Assembly (NCBI RefSeq): GCF_009730915.1
Contig: NC_052477.1
Location: 124,001 to 188,000 of the forward strand
Reading direction: 5' to 3'
Origin: Dioscorea cayenensis subsp. rotundata
Lineage: Eukaryota > Streptophyta > Magnoliopsida > Dioscoreales > Dioscoreaceae
Length of the DNA: 64,000 nt
Below the pieces are notes generated by a model. It made no database searches. It was not told where the DNA came from and saw nothing but the letters and a program-made list of their open reading frames with translations. The position numbers and the translations under genes are program-made. Positions 40,100 to 53,300 of the stretch are shown piece by piece. The number at the start of each line of letters is the position of its first letter. Within the stretch, counting starts at the first letter, position 1.

Positions 40100-43000
40100 T
40101 TACAAAGCAAACAATTTGGGACCATGGTTAACAACAAAATGCTGAGAGATTTAGTCAGCTTTTCAAAGAATCGGAGCTCAATCATAAACTCTTGATTGTT
40201 AGGAGTACCAAGCAGTTGCTCTAGCTAGAACCCAAGACCTTCAGGGCCCAGTCTATGGCCAATATTGAACCTCTACTCGGCCAACATTCTTCGTATCTGC
40301 CACACAATTCTGGAATCAGCTCGGAAACTGAACGGTCCAATCAGCTACAGTTTGCACAAATAAATCCTCATCAATCAACAGATATATATATATATATATA
40401 TATGTATAAAGAGCGATGACACTCAAATATGCATATCTTATCTACCACTGGTAATGTGTCAATATAGTGTACCAATAATCAATGCAAGAGAACACTTATA
40501 GCGTGTCATATTATAATAACATCAAGAAACAGGCAATTCATTTGTTGTTGGACTACCACCAATTGGAACAATCAAAAGAGATATGATCTATTAAATAGGT
40601 TTACTCTCTAGTATGACAAAGGTTTTCAAGTCACTAATCATGCAGTGGGTCATCATCCAAGCTATAATAATAAGAACCAGTTCAATGACACAACTCAACA
40701 GCTTACCTTCTTCTGGTTTGTATACTCACCGATGTTTTCACACTTGATATGAAGTTCAATTAACTTTCGAGGAAAGGGCATCAATTAATTGACAGATTAG
40801 CTACGCATTGTCGCCTTGCACCTAATTTGTTTCTGTTTCATAGAAGGATGTATCTTACCATATGGATTTATGGATGCTAGTGCCAGTACAGGTTTTCTTC
40901 CAGTGATCATTGGTTGTTTCCCATTGTGGTGTATCATGTGTGGTTCTAGCCATCATGTAGCTTCTTTAACCGAAAGGTTCTTTTCACACTTGATCCTATA
41001 ATAACATGACTACCAAAGAATACTGACCCTATAAGTTCTAAATAACTATAACACGCCAAATTCAAGACATCCTTTGACCTGTCTTGTTCATTCTAGGAAT
41101 CGTACTGTAGAATCACATAAATAGTTTGGTATTATAAAAAGTATATAAGAAAATGTGGAACCCCTATGTAAACTCTGAAAGTAGAGGAGGGAAAACTAAA
41201 TTAGTTTAGACTTAGATACCTGTTGCTGAAGAGACACTGTGAGTTGTGGACATATTGCACAAAAGTAGTTCTGGCTCTGGGCGCTGAGAATGGTAAAATT
41301 GTTTTGCAACACGAGCAGCAACACTTAGGAATGATGAACCTGAAGGGAAATCGAGGCGAGCATGTATCCTCGTAAGATCAAAAAAGAGCCGCTGGAAGTT
41401 TCCATGTTGAGCAGTACAAGAAATGGTGGCAAAAAGATCACCAATGAGTGCAAAGTTTTGTTTCTCGAAACATAAATTCAATGATTCGTGTTGCTGAAGC
41501 CCATCTTTCACCAAAATCCTGGTTGAATTTTCTCCAAGTGATGCACTGACTACAGCACCTAGAAGCAACAAAAGTATCACCTTCCATTAATTGACAAACA
41601 ACTTGGTTAATAATGAAAATAGCATAAAAGATCTGCAATAAAACTAAAACAGTACCTAGGTGCTAAACATCAAGAGGCAGAAATGTTAAGAGGAGCTACG
41701 CAAAATTTTCTATCTCATAACAAAGGATAACTTTTCTCAGCATTTTTCCCTTACCAATGGTCCCTGATGCTGAAACATGTGGATCCGAAAGAAAAGCATC
41801 ATAAGGTTGAACCATCTTTAGCTTGCCCTCTTTCTTTCTCCAGAAGTCCACAAATCTTCTTATGGATATAACAGTCTTTGCACACAATCCAGGCAGCAAA
41901 GACAAAGGTATCTGACTTTTTTGAGAACAACTTAGGGGCTTGGGTTGTCCACTGTTATGCTGTAAGCTTAAATGGTAGTTAATGCCAGAAGGTGATGCCA
42001 CTGAAGCAAGATCAATCCCCATCGACAATGGTACATCCCAATATGTCCCATCTTGATCAACATAAAGTGCGGGGCAAGCGGCTTCCAACTGTAGATTGTG
42101 CTGCGAAAACTGCAAAGCTCCAAGGAAACACAACCAGAAGAATAATTTGAAAGCAATCTCGTAAATTGAAATTTTAGTGAGGTAGCAATCTCTGGGAGTG
42201 AATCAACAATGTCACAAGCACCCATGGAACATAAATGTCATATAAAAAGCAAAGGGCTTACAATAGAGTAGCTATCAAATTATACCTCAAGGCTGAACTT
42301 TCTCATAGACAAAATAGGAACATGTCATAGCCCGAATGCCAAATATTAACACTAAGTTCAAGACATAAAGTTGGAAAAACTGAATGTTTAATGAGTAAAT
42401 GTTCAGACCAAATAAAAAGTAAATTACTTGTTCATGGACATATTGTACTGAACAGAAGAATTCTCGGCAATTTAATAGTGCAAAGGTGATGTGAATAATC
42501 ATATAATCATAACATGATATCCTATCCAATATCTCAATAGCACTAGAAGCAATAAGTAACAGTAACAGAATGCTATTATCTGCCAAGCAGTGAAATTCCC
42601 AGGTCTTTTAAAGTAATTTACATATCATTGCAGTAGTGGTGTCAAAAGGCTGTCTTGCAGCAAATCATTTTGCAGGAAAATTTCCCTTGTTTTCATTCTC
42701 CCTATATTTAATCAGGATTCGTTCATACCAATTGTTGTATAACTTCTTCACTCCATTCAATGGGAAACTAAATGGATGCCACTGAGTTCATTCCTCCTTT
42801 TGCACTGTAATGGCACAACTCTATTTATCACTCAACTCCATCATTGGTTTCTTATTCCCCAAAAAACCCCTTCATTCTTTGGAATGACCAGCATGTTATT
42901 CAGGTGGTCAACTTCACCAAAGTATCCCTTACATGCATTGCAATGATATTGACTAGTCACACACCTTTAGACTGTAGTCAAAAAGAATGTGCATGACCAT

Positions 43001-44570
43001 GCAAGATAAAGTATCAAGATGTGGATGCCGTAATGAAAGGAGATATAAGAAGTACAATAAAGTCAGCTACAAGAAAATGAAGAAATCCTAGAAGTCCTAA
43101 AGAATAGCAAACACAACTGCAGAATTTGTATTGACAAGGTTGCGCTGAAGAACAAAATTCATCGAGGATACCTAAAAGGAGTGTGCAAGCAATAGGGCAG
43201 AGGACATAAAGCACGGCATTCTTAAGATTTGGCAGGTGGAGGTGGCACAGAAGGACATCAAGAAGCTACCCCTGATAATAGGACTACACCAAAAATCCAA
43301 ACGACCAGTTAGTGATCCTAGCATGTGAAATTGAATATACAGGGGAAAAACCTCTATTAGAGCAGATTTTTAGAGATATCAAATGTAATACAAATGAATT
43401 GCACAAGTCATAGAATCAAAATATAAGCATACTTACCTCATGATTGAAAAATAACTTTTGCCTCGAGTTCCTTTCTTTTATATTGTATGTCTCAACAAGT
43501 AGAGAAGAATCTGATGGAAACCACAATTCTGTACCAAGCCCAAAAGAAAACATATCATGTATATTACTCATTATGTTCTTAGACCATGAAGCCTTGTTAA
43601 GATGATCTGATGCCTTCTCTTTGATGAAGGAAAAAATCTTCTGGACATGGAATTGCTCCAAAAGTGACAAAGTCCTGAACAAGATAATGAACTAAATTAA
43701 GTCAAAATATGAATGGAATCACTTAACCATTTCGACCTATGTAAACCATCTCAACAAAACCTTCAACAACCTAAACTTGACAAACGAAGTCACACAGGTA
43801 ATTGGAAGAAGACTTGGCATTTCCTCTGAAGCATTATATCTGGCAGCAGGGGATAAAGATCATAAGACCAATCCAAGCTTCTCCAATCCACCCAATAAAA
43901 AAAAATCTTTATCTTCAACAAGTTAGGAAAAACTTTAACAGTAGACATAGAATGTTTCCAAAATAACCACTCAATGAAAACTTCAATCTGCATCAACTAA
44001 TACCCAAATGAACAAAAATCCTAAGTTCAGCCAAAAAGCTCAAGCAACAATTTCACTACAACTATCCCAAAACAACAATCTTCAACCAAAATCCAGTTTT
44101 TCAACCACTAAATTATAAATATTCAAAACAAGCTTTACAAATCCCAGTTCAAGACGGGCACAAACCAACCAAAATCAACAATTTCAGATACTTGATCACA
44201 AATATTTCAAAGAATATAAATCCTTCTAATACACCGCCAGTCCGAGACGCTGCAAAACCTTAAATTTGAGAAAAATACAACAACAACAAAGACATTACCA
44301 GTTCTCCCGGAGATGCAGGTTGTGATTGTGGTGAAACAGGAATCCCTGGCCGCCATTGTCGACATCGCCGGAGTAGGATGGAACGAGCGGTAGTGACATA
44401 AAGCGGTGCATGAAATCAAACTGCTTGGGCCTCGTAATTCGAACTCCACGCGAGATTCCCAATGGCAGAGGGTCACCAGGCACCGCCCGCGCGGTTCCCT
44501 CCATGGTCACTGGTGTCTCGGCATCCAGCTCCAATCCTCCGCCATCCACCGCCCATCTCATCCTCCTCAT
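40100..44570 (-). CDS. TGD4: TRIGALACTOSYLDIACYLGLYCEROL 4 (TGD4), plastid lipid import
   Basis: Outer-envelope beta-barrel-type protein that binds phosphatidic acid and hands ER-made lipid to the TGD1/2/3 ABC importer. Exons: 44299-44570 (MRRMRWAVDGGG, then TARAVPGDPLPLGISRG and RPKQFDFMHRFM), 43437-43674 (LLEQFHVQKIFSFIKEK), 41755-42109 (CPALYVDQDGTYWDVPLSMG, YHLSLQHNSGQPK), 41220-41558 (ENSTRILVKD, FFDLTRIHARLDFPSG). The last exon lies about 40100-40344, where pieces GPFSFRADSR and NQEFMIELRFFE match the family C-terminus but in different frames. Exon 4 has one extra base near its 3' end, before ICPQLTVSLQQQ. The last exon has several indels, so the exact stop is unclear. Same draft-error pattern as elsewhere, denser here. 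Start chosen at MRRMRW, as in Arabidopsis. Confidence 0.85.
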
Positions 44571-45009
44571 CGTCCCTCTCTCCCTTCCACGCTCGGAGAG
44601 AGCTCGGAAACCCCAACGACGGCGAGCCAAAACCTTCGCCTTTGCGTGGTTTGGGGAGAAGAGAGGATCAGGTAGCAGTGCTCACTGCTCACCAGTGCGC
44701 GGAAACGGGTGGCGGGTATAGTTATATTTTATACCCGATCCGTTTAAATTTAGCAAACGGATCAACAATTTAAATCCGCAAAACTATATTGATCCGATAA
44801 CCCGTTTAATACATATAATTTGCTTAGAACATTTTATTTAAAACATTTAGAAAATTAAATGTTTCCGGTTTTGGTCTTGAAATATAATTATTAGTATCTA
44901 ACATTATTTTATTGGTTTTATCTTATTAGTAAAAATCTCAAAAATTAATATAAATTATGTATTTTTTTTAAATAGGTTACTCATGCATTATATATATATC
45001 CACCACTAG

Positions 45010-45290
45010 GAACCCTCGGGACTCAGTCTAACTAGTACTACTCATGGTTGTAAGTGAGAGGGTCCCCGAGTTCGAACCTCTCACCTACAATTTATATCTA
45101 GGGTCGCTCATGGGAGTTACGCGTGAGGATTACCTCTGCCTTCCTCCTCCAGGGGTTGCGTGGCGGGGGATTATTCTCGTGAGGTCATTCAAGCCCACCG
45201 TAGATGCTGGCACTCCGTCCGCTTTGTCGTCTCTTCGCTTGTCACTTGTCGACTTTTGTCACAGGTACAATAATATAAGTGATCTTAACC
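45010..45290 (+). mobile_element. tRNA-related SINE-like element
   Basis: GACTCAGTCTAACTAGTAC followed ~40 bases later by GAGTTCGAACCTC, a good RNA polymerase III B box, then ~200 bases of unrelated moderately GC-rich body and an A/T-rich end. It contrasts with the AT-rich surroundings. The A box is weak and no clear target duplication was found, so the call is tentative. Confidence 0.45.
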
Positions 45291-45531
45291 AACATCCACT
45301 ATTTTGTGAAAAAAATCAACATAATGCATTTAAAATATATTAAAAAAACAGTAACTAATAAGTACGTTGCACCTAGAACGGGACTTTAAAAACTCAAAAC
45401 TTCTCTTCATTGTTGGAGCCAAACTTCTTATTTTTTTTTTCACAATCAAGACAGTAGTTACTATGATTAATTAAAACTGACAAAGCAAAATATGATTAAA
45501 AATTTCAGCGTTTACCGAATGCTTCAAACAA

Positions 45532-45823
45532 GGTTTAATTATCATACAGGTCCCTATAATTGTGTACTTTTGGCTCTTTTAGTCATTCTAATATTTTTAA
45601 ATACAATTAAATCCTCATATTTAGTCAAATTGGGTCATTCTAGTCCACTGTAATATTTTTATATACAATTAAGTCTTTGCAATTTACATTTGCAAATCTA
45701 CACAGTAGACTAAAATGACTTAATTCGACTAAATATAAAAAATTAATTGTATTTAAAAATATTACAATGATTAAAAAAAATAGAAAGTACACAATTACAA
45801 AGACCTGTACAGTAATTAAATTT
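45532..45823. mobile_element. Foldback MITE with ~120 bp inverted arms
   Basis: Left arm 45532-45652 (from GGTTTAATTATCATACAGG) and right arm 45701-45823 (complement of AATTTAATTACTGTACAGG) are inverted near copies through ACAATTGTGTACTTT-like, AATATTTTTAAATACAATTAA and TATTTAGTC blocks, with a ~48-base loop. The left side also has an internal direct repeat of the AATATTTTTA-TACAATTAA block. No coding capacity. Superfamily unknown; target duplication not clear. Confidence 0.85.
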
Positions 45824-46960
45824 TCACACAATTACCCAAATCAAGAAGTGACATCACATGTCTCCTTGAGCGAATAGCTCAATATCCCTACTCCAAAACA
45901 TCCCAAAGTTCAAATACAAAAAAAATAAAATAAAATAAAGGAACTGAATGAGACTGTATATGCAATCAAAGTGGTTCATTATCTGGAAGCAAAAGAGAAA
46001 CGTAGAAAAAGATAGCTCAACCGTTTCAGTTGTTGCATGTGGAGCATAGAGGGACTGTTGCACATCCTGATCGCTAACAAGATTGTCAAGAGTGTAAGCC
46101 TAGTTTTTGGTAAGGATATAACATTATTGTATTTAAATGTCTAGACTCCTGTTGATGGTGATTGAAGATATGGGTAGGGATGGATGTGCCGACTGTGGTT
46201 GTCGGCAGCTATGTGGAGAATGGAGCTTGGTAAGGTTGCTATTCATGTATGAGGATAGGAGGTATGGATGTGAGTGTAGTGGTGGAGCAGTTAATGGAGT
46301 TGTTTGCTTGAGATAAGAGAGAGAGTATTAATTATTTAGAAATCTCTCTTAATTTGAGCCAAATCAATAGGCATGGATTTAGAAATGGTCTTGACCAATA
46401 GTTGGTCTGATGTATGGCATAGCCAATAGTATAATGGGCTGTATTTGCTTTATCTATTACTTTTTTATTACTTAAGTGGAACAAGAGCTAATTGTTCATT
46501 GGTTGGAACTCTATCTTTGAGAACACCTTACTTTTTATCTCTCTTATGACCACTAATAAACATTTCACCGAACACTTATAGCTTCAGGTATTAATGTAAG
46601 CAAGCATTTCGTCGAACACTTGTTTTTGAGGTCTTTGAGTTTCATTCTCTCTTCCCCCACCAACAACTTAAACACTAATAAAATACAATTACTCAAATCA
46701 AACTTAATGAATGGCCGGGAAATTACTAAAAAAAAAAAAGTAAATATAAATATAATAATAAATCCAGTCCAATTAGATTTGAATCAATTCCTACCAATAT
46801 AAAGACAAAAGTAAATATTAGACCTCACCAGTCACCACCAAACTTTTTTCTTTTCAATGAGAAGAAAAGACCAAAAAAAAAATAACATTTAGAATCTGAG
46901 CTTCTAAGCCAAGTACATTAATTGTAAGCCAAGCAAGAACAAAAGCACCACTACCACCTT
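45824..46960. other. Spacer upstream of BAHD gene
   Basis: AT-rich, no gene recognised. Short related segments around 46560-46620 (CATTTCACCGAACACTT / CATTTCGTCGAACACTT) form a small direct repeat. Confidence 0.4.
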
Positions 46961-46964
46961 TTTC

Positions 46965-46973
46965 TATATAAAA
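46965..46973 (+). promoter_or_regulatory. TATA box of BAHD gene
   Basis: TATATAAAA about 75 bases before ATG 47048. It overlaps the earlier in-frame ATG at 46973, which argues against that start. Confidence 0.6.
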
Positions 46974-47047
46974 TGATACCACTTGTATCATCTTCTTCCT
47001 CCTCTACTACGTACCTCAAAATCTCTTTCTCTAGTACTACACCAACA

Positions 47048-47474
47048 ATGAAGTCCTCTTTCTCTGTTATCAAGACATCCAAATCAATGATCAAACCAGC
47101 TAAACCAACTCCACAAGCCACACTTAACCTCTCTGCCATTGATAACCTCCCAGGCTTGAGATGCAAGGTCAAAACATACCATGTATTCTCCATGGGCGTC
47201 CATGAGCCAGGGAAGATCATAGGAGAGGCAATATCTAAAGCATTGGTGCATTACTACCCAATTGCCGGCAGGTTAATCGAGTCGAAACAAGGCAAGCTTC
47301 AGATCAACTGCACCGGAGACGGCGTCTTTCTCGCCGAGGCCTTTGCTAATTGTACACTAGAACAAGTCAATTATCTCAGCCACCCTCTCTTCCCTACTCA
47401 CCACCAACTCCTCCCTGATCCCAGCCCAGACCTCGACCCAACCGATATCCTCGTTCTCATTCAAGTATATACAT

Positions 47475-47505
<31 letters not shown>

Positions 47506-48447
47506 TTCCATTCTCTTGAATTTTTCTTAATGCATGCAATTTACTGAATTTTATCATATTATTTTATACATAACAAAAACAGGTTACAGAGTTTGATTGT
47601 GGAGGATTTGCGATGGGGCTAGAGTTTTGCCATAGCATTTGCGACGGTCTCGGGGCGGCGCAGTTCTTTAAATTGGTGGCAGAGTTTGCAAGAGGTCTCA
47701 CAGCTCCGACGGTGACACCGGTGTGGCTCAGGGAAGTTATCCCTACACCACCAAATCTATCATATACTTCATCAAGTGAATTACCTCAATTACCAATATT
47801 ACCTAGCTATAAATTAGAACAACTTACTATAGACATATCTATGGAACAAATAGGCATGTTCAAGAACAAGTACTACAAGCTCACAGGACAAAGATGTTCA
47901 ATGTTTGAGTTTCTAGCAGCTAAAAGTATGGCAATGCAGGACAAGAGCTATTAACTTGGAGAGTGATGAGGAAATGAAGCTTGTGTTCTTTGCTAATGTA
48001 CGTAATTTGGTGGATCCTGAACTACCTACTGGTTTCTATGGTAACTGTTTTTTCCCGGTGAGTGTGACGGCAATGGGCAGTGTGCTTGCAGGAGTTTCGG
48101 AGATTGAAGTTGTTAACATGATCAAAGAGAGTAAGAAGAAGTTGCCGGAGGAGTTTGGAAAGTGGGTTGCCGGAGAAGGAGATGATCCTTATCTTCCTAC
48201 GTTGTCTTATAAGACATTGTTTGTGTCAGAGTGGAGTAGGTTAGGGTTTGGAGAGGTGGACTATGGATGGGGGAAGCCAGTGCAAGTGGTGCCCTTAACT
48301 TATTCTGATATTATTCCGGTGTGTATTCTTGGATCGCCGCCGGCGGTGGGGCCGGCACCGGTGACCGGTGCTAGGCTTATCACTCAGTGTGTGGAAGAGA
48401 AGCATGTGGTTGGGTTTCTTGAGCAAATGAATATTGGCACGTCATGA
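47048..48447 (+). CDS. BAHD acyltransferase
   Basis: Acyl-CoA-dependent O/N-acyltransferase of specialised metabolism; relatives use benzoyl-, acetyl- or hydroxycinnamoyl-CoA, acceptor unknown. Exons 47048-47464 and 47583-48447. N-terminus MKSSFSVIKTSKSMIKPAKP, LSAIDNLPGLR, ALVHYYPIAGRL, catalytic HxxxD as HSICDG just after the intron, then the coenzyme/structural motif DYGWGKP (usually DFGWG) and PAPVTGARLI near the end. CDS is 1282 nt, one base over: near 47926-47932 an extra base turns the expected AKSWQCRTRAINL into AKSMAMQDKSY and stop. All motifs lie otherwise in good frame, so probably sequencing error or a very recent lesion. A second truncated BAHD copy lies ~6 kb downstream. Confidence 0.88.
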
Positions 48448-49970
48448 GGTCTAGCTACTATACGTACGTAGGAGCATGCATGGTATATATATATATATGA
48501 GGAGATTAATTATCAAATATTATTATTAATAAATGTATATATATATGTATGTTTGGAGTGTGACAATTAACGTGTATGTGTTATTTGAACTCACTAATCT
48601 TTGTTTATTTTGTTTTCCTAATGATGTTGGGGGACTTAAGGCTTCACTTAAGACCCCTTTCGGAAGCACTAATACGGCCCTTTCGGAAGCACTAACACAC
48701 CCGTAGATGTCCCAATAACCTGTCAAGATTAGTCTCCAAAACACATGCAAAGATAGGGCTATAATAGAAAAGAAAGAAAAACACACACAAACCACTATGC
48801 AGTAATTACGTGGAGTTCGGGACTTTTGCTCTACTGCCTCACGGAGTCGAATTGAAATCCACTATGAAGAATATCTCTGATGGCTTGAACAACTCTCAAA
48901 CTCGTCTCAAGAAGAAAACAATAAAAAAATCCTGACTTATATATATCTCATCCCCAACTCAATGAGAGATAATCTTATTAGCGTATATTATATGCTAATA
49001 TATCTTTATATACTAACATAATAATATAAATGCTAATATATTTATATAACATAAGTCAACGTGTGACTAACATGCACATACCCACAAAGCCACTCATAGT
49101 TATTTCTTATCATTGTTTCTTTTCACAAATGAGAAGTTGTGAAGTTGTTTGTTTTCTCATCTATTACAGTTCAATTTTTCATTATTAGCTTCAGTAAAAT
49201 TTTATTTTTTCAAGTACTCATGTAAATGGTGAAAATTCTTGGCGCGCTCTGTTTCTGATGATTAATTTTTGGGAGTTTTGAGTTTTTAATTAAATCCACG
49301 ATGAAGGACTAACCCAATAAATCAACATCAATGGTTCTAATTTATTGCACAGAACCATCCGACTCTATTCCACTGCAAGAAATATGTACTTTTATCAACT
49401 TCAAGATTTTGCATTTGTTATCACAAGTTTGTTTTGAAATATATATATATATATATATATAGTATTATTAAAATTATAAAAAAGAAATAAATATCCATTG
49501 ACTTGACACTTTTCCTACTTCTCTATCCAATATTGAAAATGATTGTCGATCCCAATAACTATCCTAAATGAATGCACACTGCCGCGCGTCCTTGACTTCT
49601 CCACTACATATAAATGCAAATGCAAACACATGTATATATATACACAAACAATTCAAATCATTAAGAAAAGTTAATTAAGACTCATTGTTGGTGAACGTTA
49701 ATAAACCTACGATATTAACACAACACTTAGCCATAGACATTGAAAAAGTAAACAATAAACAAAAAACCATTTAATAATCTCATCTTTCTTAATCGAAACA
49801 TGTGAACGCGAAGACAACCAAGACAAGTGTGTGGTCCAAGGAAAGCAAGGTAAACAATCCATGATCTAAACTTACCACCTACCACTGTTGAAAAATATAT
49901 TTCCAAAAGTTGACAGAGACCTACATGCAAAGTCATCAGCTGCTTAAAATCTTAACATTCCCTTAGTCTC
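48448..49970. other. Spacer between the two BAHD copies
   Basis: AT-rich. A short duplicated CCCTTTCGGAAGCACTAA motif sits at 48656-48695. No gene. The end is the promoter of the second BAHD copy. Confidence 0.4.
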
Positions 49971-49978
49971 TATAAATA
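49971..49978 (+). promoter_or_regulatory. TATA box of second BAHD copy
   Basis: TATAAATA directly upstream of the Copia element's left target duplication. Removing the element in thought would place it ~70 bases before the ATG now at 54793. Confidence 0.55.
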
Positions 49979-49989
49979 CATGCACGTAA

Positions 49990-50317
49990 TGATGGTGTTA
50001 GGAGTGAGATGTTAAGTGTAAACAAGAAGCTGGTGGAGTGAAGAGTAAGAAGAAGAAGAGCACTTGATATTCAAAATACTTCTCACTACTCTCAATACAA
50101 ACCATTCTCTCATATATAAAGAGAGACAAGACCTCAAAAGCAGTCAACCTGACATGCTATGAAGACTTAACCTAACTTAGACGAAAATAAGTCTTGACAG
50201 CTACTAAAACCTTAACATAGGATAACACAACTGACCATTCTCATGCAACATACGTACATGGCATTCTAATACTCAGCTTCTCTAATAACCAATGTGCACT
50301 ATGAGTAGTCTTCAACA
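49990..50317 (-). repeat. 3' LTR of the Copia element
   Basis: ~328 bp direct repeat partner of 54409-54738, with an internal TATATAAAGAGAGA-type promoter region shared by both. Confidence 0.93.
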
Positions 50318-53300
50318 CACTCACTTACTCAGAGATTTGTTTGACTCCAAGTCGCTCGATAAGGTGAACATGCTTCTTGACGGTCAGCGCTTTGGTAAGA
50401 ACGTCAGCTGCTTGTTCGTTGGTGCTGCAGTGGAGAAGTTTGATTGCTTCATCGGTAATTAATCCTCGAATGAAATGGAACCGAGTGTCGATGTGCTTAG
50501 TCCGGCCATGCATGGCCGGGTTCTTGGCGATCGCTATTGCAGATTTGTTGTCGCAATAAATAATTGTAGCTTCCAATTGTTTCTCATTCATGTCTTCTAG
50601 AAGTCGTCGCATCCACATAGCTTGACAGGCTGCCGAAGTCGCAAAGACATACTCGGCTTCGGTGCTCGACAACGCTGTGATTTCTTGCTTCTTTGAACAC
50701 CATGCTACAACAGCCGAGCCAAGACTAAACACCCAATCAGTTGTGCTTTTCCGATCATCAATGGATCCGCCCCAGTCACTGTCCGTGTATCCTTCCATCT
50801 TGAAATTATCAGTACGCTCATATAACAGCCCAAAGTTGATAGTACCAACGATGTAATGCATAATACGCTTTACCGCTCCGAGATGGTGCATTGAGGGACA
50901 ATGCATATACCTGGCCACGACTGAGACAGCGTACATTAGGTCTGGACGAGTGTGCGTGAGATACAGTAGACTTCCCACAAGCTTCCTATACTTCCCTCCA
51001 TCTGCTTCTCCAGAACCATCATCAAGGCTAAGTTTTTCATAAGGATTCATAGGACTTTGTTCAATTTTGCAATCAAGCATGTTAGCCTCGCGTAAAAAAT
51101 TCTCAGCATATTTCCTTTGAGACACAAAGATGAAATCCTTGCCTTGCTTCACTTCTAAGACTAGGAAATATTTGAGGAGACCAAGATCGGACATTTCAAA
51201 CTTTGTCATCATAGTTTCTTTAAAGTCCTTCACCATCTCCAGAGAAGACCCCATATAGATAATATCATCCACGTAAATGCAAAGGAGAAGAAGATGAGTG
51301 GAACCTTGAGATTTTTTGTAGAGGGTGGGTTCATTTGCACTTCGTTCGAACCCGAGCTCAAGAAAACATTGGTGCACTTTGCTGTACCAAGCTCGAGGAG
51401 CCTGTCGTAGACCATACAATGCTTTTCGGAGCTTATATACCTTCATTTCCTCCCCTTGAGTGATAAAGCCTTGAGGTTGAGAGACATAGACTTCGTCATG
51501 TAATTCGCCATTTAAGAAAGCGGATTTAACATCAAGTTGGTAGATTGGCCAGGCATTGTGCGCACCGAGAGCAAGAAGGACTCGTATGGTCTCCATACGA
51601 GCCACTGGTGCAAAAACCTCATCAAAATCGACACCTTCTCTTTGTGAGTAGCCCTTGGCCACCAGACGAGCCTTTCGCTTGTGTAGGACTCCATCGAGCA
51701 CCATATTTAGATTTATAGATCCACTTTAGTCCTCTGACTCGCTTCCCATTCGATGAAATCAACCAGCTCCCACGTCTGGTTTCGTTCAATTGCTTTCATC
51801 TCATCGATCATGGCCATTTTCCACTCAGAATCACCAACAGCTTCTTCATATGTGATAGGATCTGAAGCTGTGATAGCAAAGGCACAAGAGTTGTAAATAT
51901 CTGTGAGAGAGCGGTACCTGGCGGAACTTTCGCAAGAAGGATCATCATTGATGGTATTGTCTGAAGAGGCATTGCTTCGGTTGACTGGAGATGAAGTAAT
52001 TTCATTGGATTTTTCTCCTGGTGTTGTAACGACCACAAAACTAGGTGCTGAGTTTGAGGGAGACAAGGTGGGCCAATCCCATGCAAGATTCTCAAAAAAT
52101 CTCACATTTCTGCTGATACACACTTTGCCATTTGACGGGTCAAACATTTTATAAGCCTTCGTGTCTTCACAGTAACCGATCAATACACACCTCTTCGTTT
52201 TGGAGTCCAATTTTTGGCGAAGATGTGAGTCAACTAACACATGGCCCACACACCCAAAAACACGCAGATGTCCAACTGATGGCTTTTCTCCTTTGAGAGC
52301 CTCATACGGGGTTTTACCTTTGACCGCTTTAGTCGGAGACCGATTCAAGATGGTGACAGCAGCAGCCGTTGCCTCGGCCCACAAGTTTATCGGAAGATTC
52401 ATCTCCCGAAGCATAGATCGCGCCATCTCTACCACCGTCCGGTTTTTTCTTTCTGCGACTCCGTTGTGTTCGGGTGTATAAGGAGCCGTGAGTTGGTGAA
52501 AAATCCCATGAGATTCACAGTATGCAATGAACTCCCGTGAGAGAAACTCCCCTCCTCGGTCTGTCCTAAGAGCTTTTAATGAGAAACCAAGCTGTTTTTC
52601 TTGCATCTGTTTGAACACCATGAAGCGTTCCAAGGCTTCGGACTTCCTCTGCATGAAATAAACCCAGCTATATCAAGAGTAATCGTCGGTGAGAAGAAAC
52701 ATATACCTGTTTCCTCCCATAGATGGCACTTGCATTGGTCCTACCAGGTCTCCATGCACAAGTTGTAGAGGAACAGCTGCCCGCCGTGGTGTTCCTTTTG
52801 GAAAGGAAGAACAAGTTTGTTTCCCCCAAGCACATGCTTCACAGGGATGCTCTAGCTCACCGGATGCAATGTCAGGTAGATCCTTGACAAGTTGAGTTTG
52901 AGCCAAAAATTGCAAACTTCTTATGTTCAAATGACCAAATCTCTTGTGCCAGAGTTTGAGCTCGTCATCTGTGTTAAAAACAACATTGGCCAAAGTAATG
53001 TTCCCGGCATCAAGTGGAAACATTTGATGAGCAGTCATGCGCACTCGTGCCAGAATTTTGTTGTTGAGCTCGTCAGTGATAGTGCACTCGTTGCAGGAGA
53101 AGTTGAGAGTGTATCCACTCGTCATCAACTGACCAACACTGAGTAGGTTGCGCGCCAACTGAGGCACATACAAAACACTCCCAAGTTTACACACATTGCC
53201 TTCCTTTGATACAATCTGAACTACTCCAACCCCAGCAACCTTGAGCTTCTTATCATCACCTAGTCGCACCATCTTTTGCGAGGTGTACTCTAATGTTTCA

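Noticed and set aside
45042-45095. Functional tRNA gene
   Set aside because: B box present, but no full cloverleaf, acceptor stem or proper A box.
46973-47047. Upstream ATG as BAHD start (MIPLVSSSSS)
   Set aside because: It overlaps the TATA box, and BAHD proteins start near the motif at 47048.
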